Shown piece after piece: positions 10,634 through 10,893 of a stretch of DNA of 10,893 bases. The first letter of the stretch is position 1. Each line of letters begins with the position of its first letter. This DNA comes from a bacterium. Lineage in GTDB: Bacteria; Patescibacteriota; Minisyncoccia; Moranbacterales; DUUL01. The DNA is taken from positions 1 to 10,893 of the forward strand of contig DAOWHU010000084.1 of the NCBI GenBank assembly GCA_030641245.1. Direction: 5' to 3'. The notes beneath the pieces were generated by a model, which had not been told where the DNA came from, did not search any database, and saw only the letters and a program-made list of their open reading frames with translations. The translations under genes and the position numbers were made by a program.

Positions 10634-10893
10634 ATGAAAAAGGCAAGCATCTATGTTTTTTTGACAGTTGTATTTTTTGTTAATTTTTCATTGGTTTTAG
10701 CAAGCGAAGAGAGAGTATTGGAAATTAACCAAAAGGGAGAGGTTCGTTTTGTAGAATTATACAAGGAATGGAAAAAAGCCACAAAAGAAGAAAGACTGGC
10801 CTGGGAATCTCCAGGAAGGGAAATCCCAGCTGGACCTAAGACTATTAATCAGACCAAAAGAGTAGACTTCTTTCATTTTGTTGAAAAGAGCAA
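10634..10893 (+). CDS. Exported protein with signal peptide, N-terminal part (runs off the right edge)
   Basis: An open frame of 86 codons runs from the ATG at 10634 to the window edge. It starts MKKASIYVFLTVVFFVNFSL, a clear signal peptide: two Lys, a hydrophobic core, then LVLA-SEE with likely signal peptidase I cleavage after Ala23. No lipobox Cys is present. The mature part (VLEINQKGEVRFVELYKEWK and onward) is charged and soluble, with Trp at 46 and 57 and a PGREIPAGP stretch (60-68). AGGAGG 4 nt before the ATG and the promoter at 10583 support the start. I do not recognise the family, and the C-terminus is outside the window. Confidence 0.75.
   Translation, partial: MKKASIYVFLTVVFFVNFSLVLASEERVLEINQKGEVRFVELYKEWKKATKEERLAWESPGREIPAGPKTINQTKRVDFFHFVEKS

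Overview
The window is AT-rich and uses the standard code: open frames end in TAA or TAG, and Trp is read from TGG. Its mix of genes is a YifB/ComM-type ATPase, a GT39-like membrane glycosyltransferase, a small alpha/beta hydrolase, a one-polypeptide ABC exporter, an L-isoaspartyl methyltransferase and an IS481-like transposase. Several core genes lack a Shine-Dalgarno sequence. I infer a bacterium of the Patescibacteria (Candidate Phyla Radiation), by resemblance only. No taxonomic marker is present.

Left part (1-5299), all genes on the minus strand. From high to low coordinates: the YifB/ComM ATPase (5299-3776); a 58-codon gene with a perfect ribosome binding site (3592-3416); a GT39-like glycosyltransferase (3357-1642) broken by two consecutive in-frame stops, TAA TAG, at 2841-2836; an NTF2/SnoaL-like protein (1612-1259); an alpha/beta hydrolase (1190-447) with its own hairpin terminator; and an unrecognised gene that runs off the left edge and has a clear promoter and ribosome binding site.

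Middle part (5300-8490), plus strand. A divergent promoter region leads into an ABC exporter and a protein-L-isoaspartate O-methyltransferase only 3 nt apart, probably one operon. A strong extended -10 promoter then drives tRNA-Phe(GAA) and tRNA-Gly(GCC), with a long hairpin between them and a terminator after tRNA-Gly. Next comes the most unusual part of the window, 8273-8432. It starts with a perfect 20-bp inverted copy of the 3' half of tRNA-Gly and ends with a direct copy of the tRNA-Gly 3' end (22 bp, one mismatch). The two copies form the inverted ends of a ~160-bp non-coding element whose interior can fold into crossing stems.

Right part (8559-10893). An IS481-like insertion sequence (transposase on minus) is followed by a plus-strand two-gene unit for small multi-pass membrane proteins. 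That unit has a near-consensus promoter, good ribosome binding sites and a 14-bp terminator stem. After a 355-nt non-coding gap with an isolated GAAA-loop terminator-like hairpin, a gene for an exported protein with a signal peptide runs off the right edge.

No CRISPR array, rRNA or recognisable defence system was seen. The best candidates for something undescribed are the tRNA-Gly-derived inverted element, the tandem-stop glycosyltransferase, and the small genes with strong ribosome binding sites.
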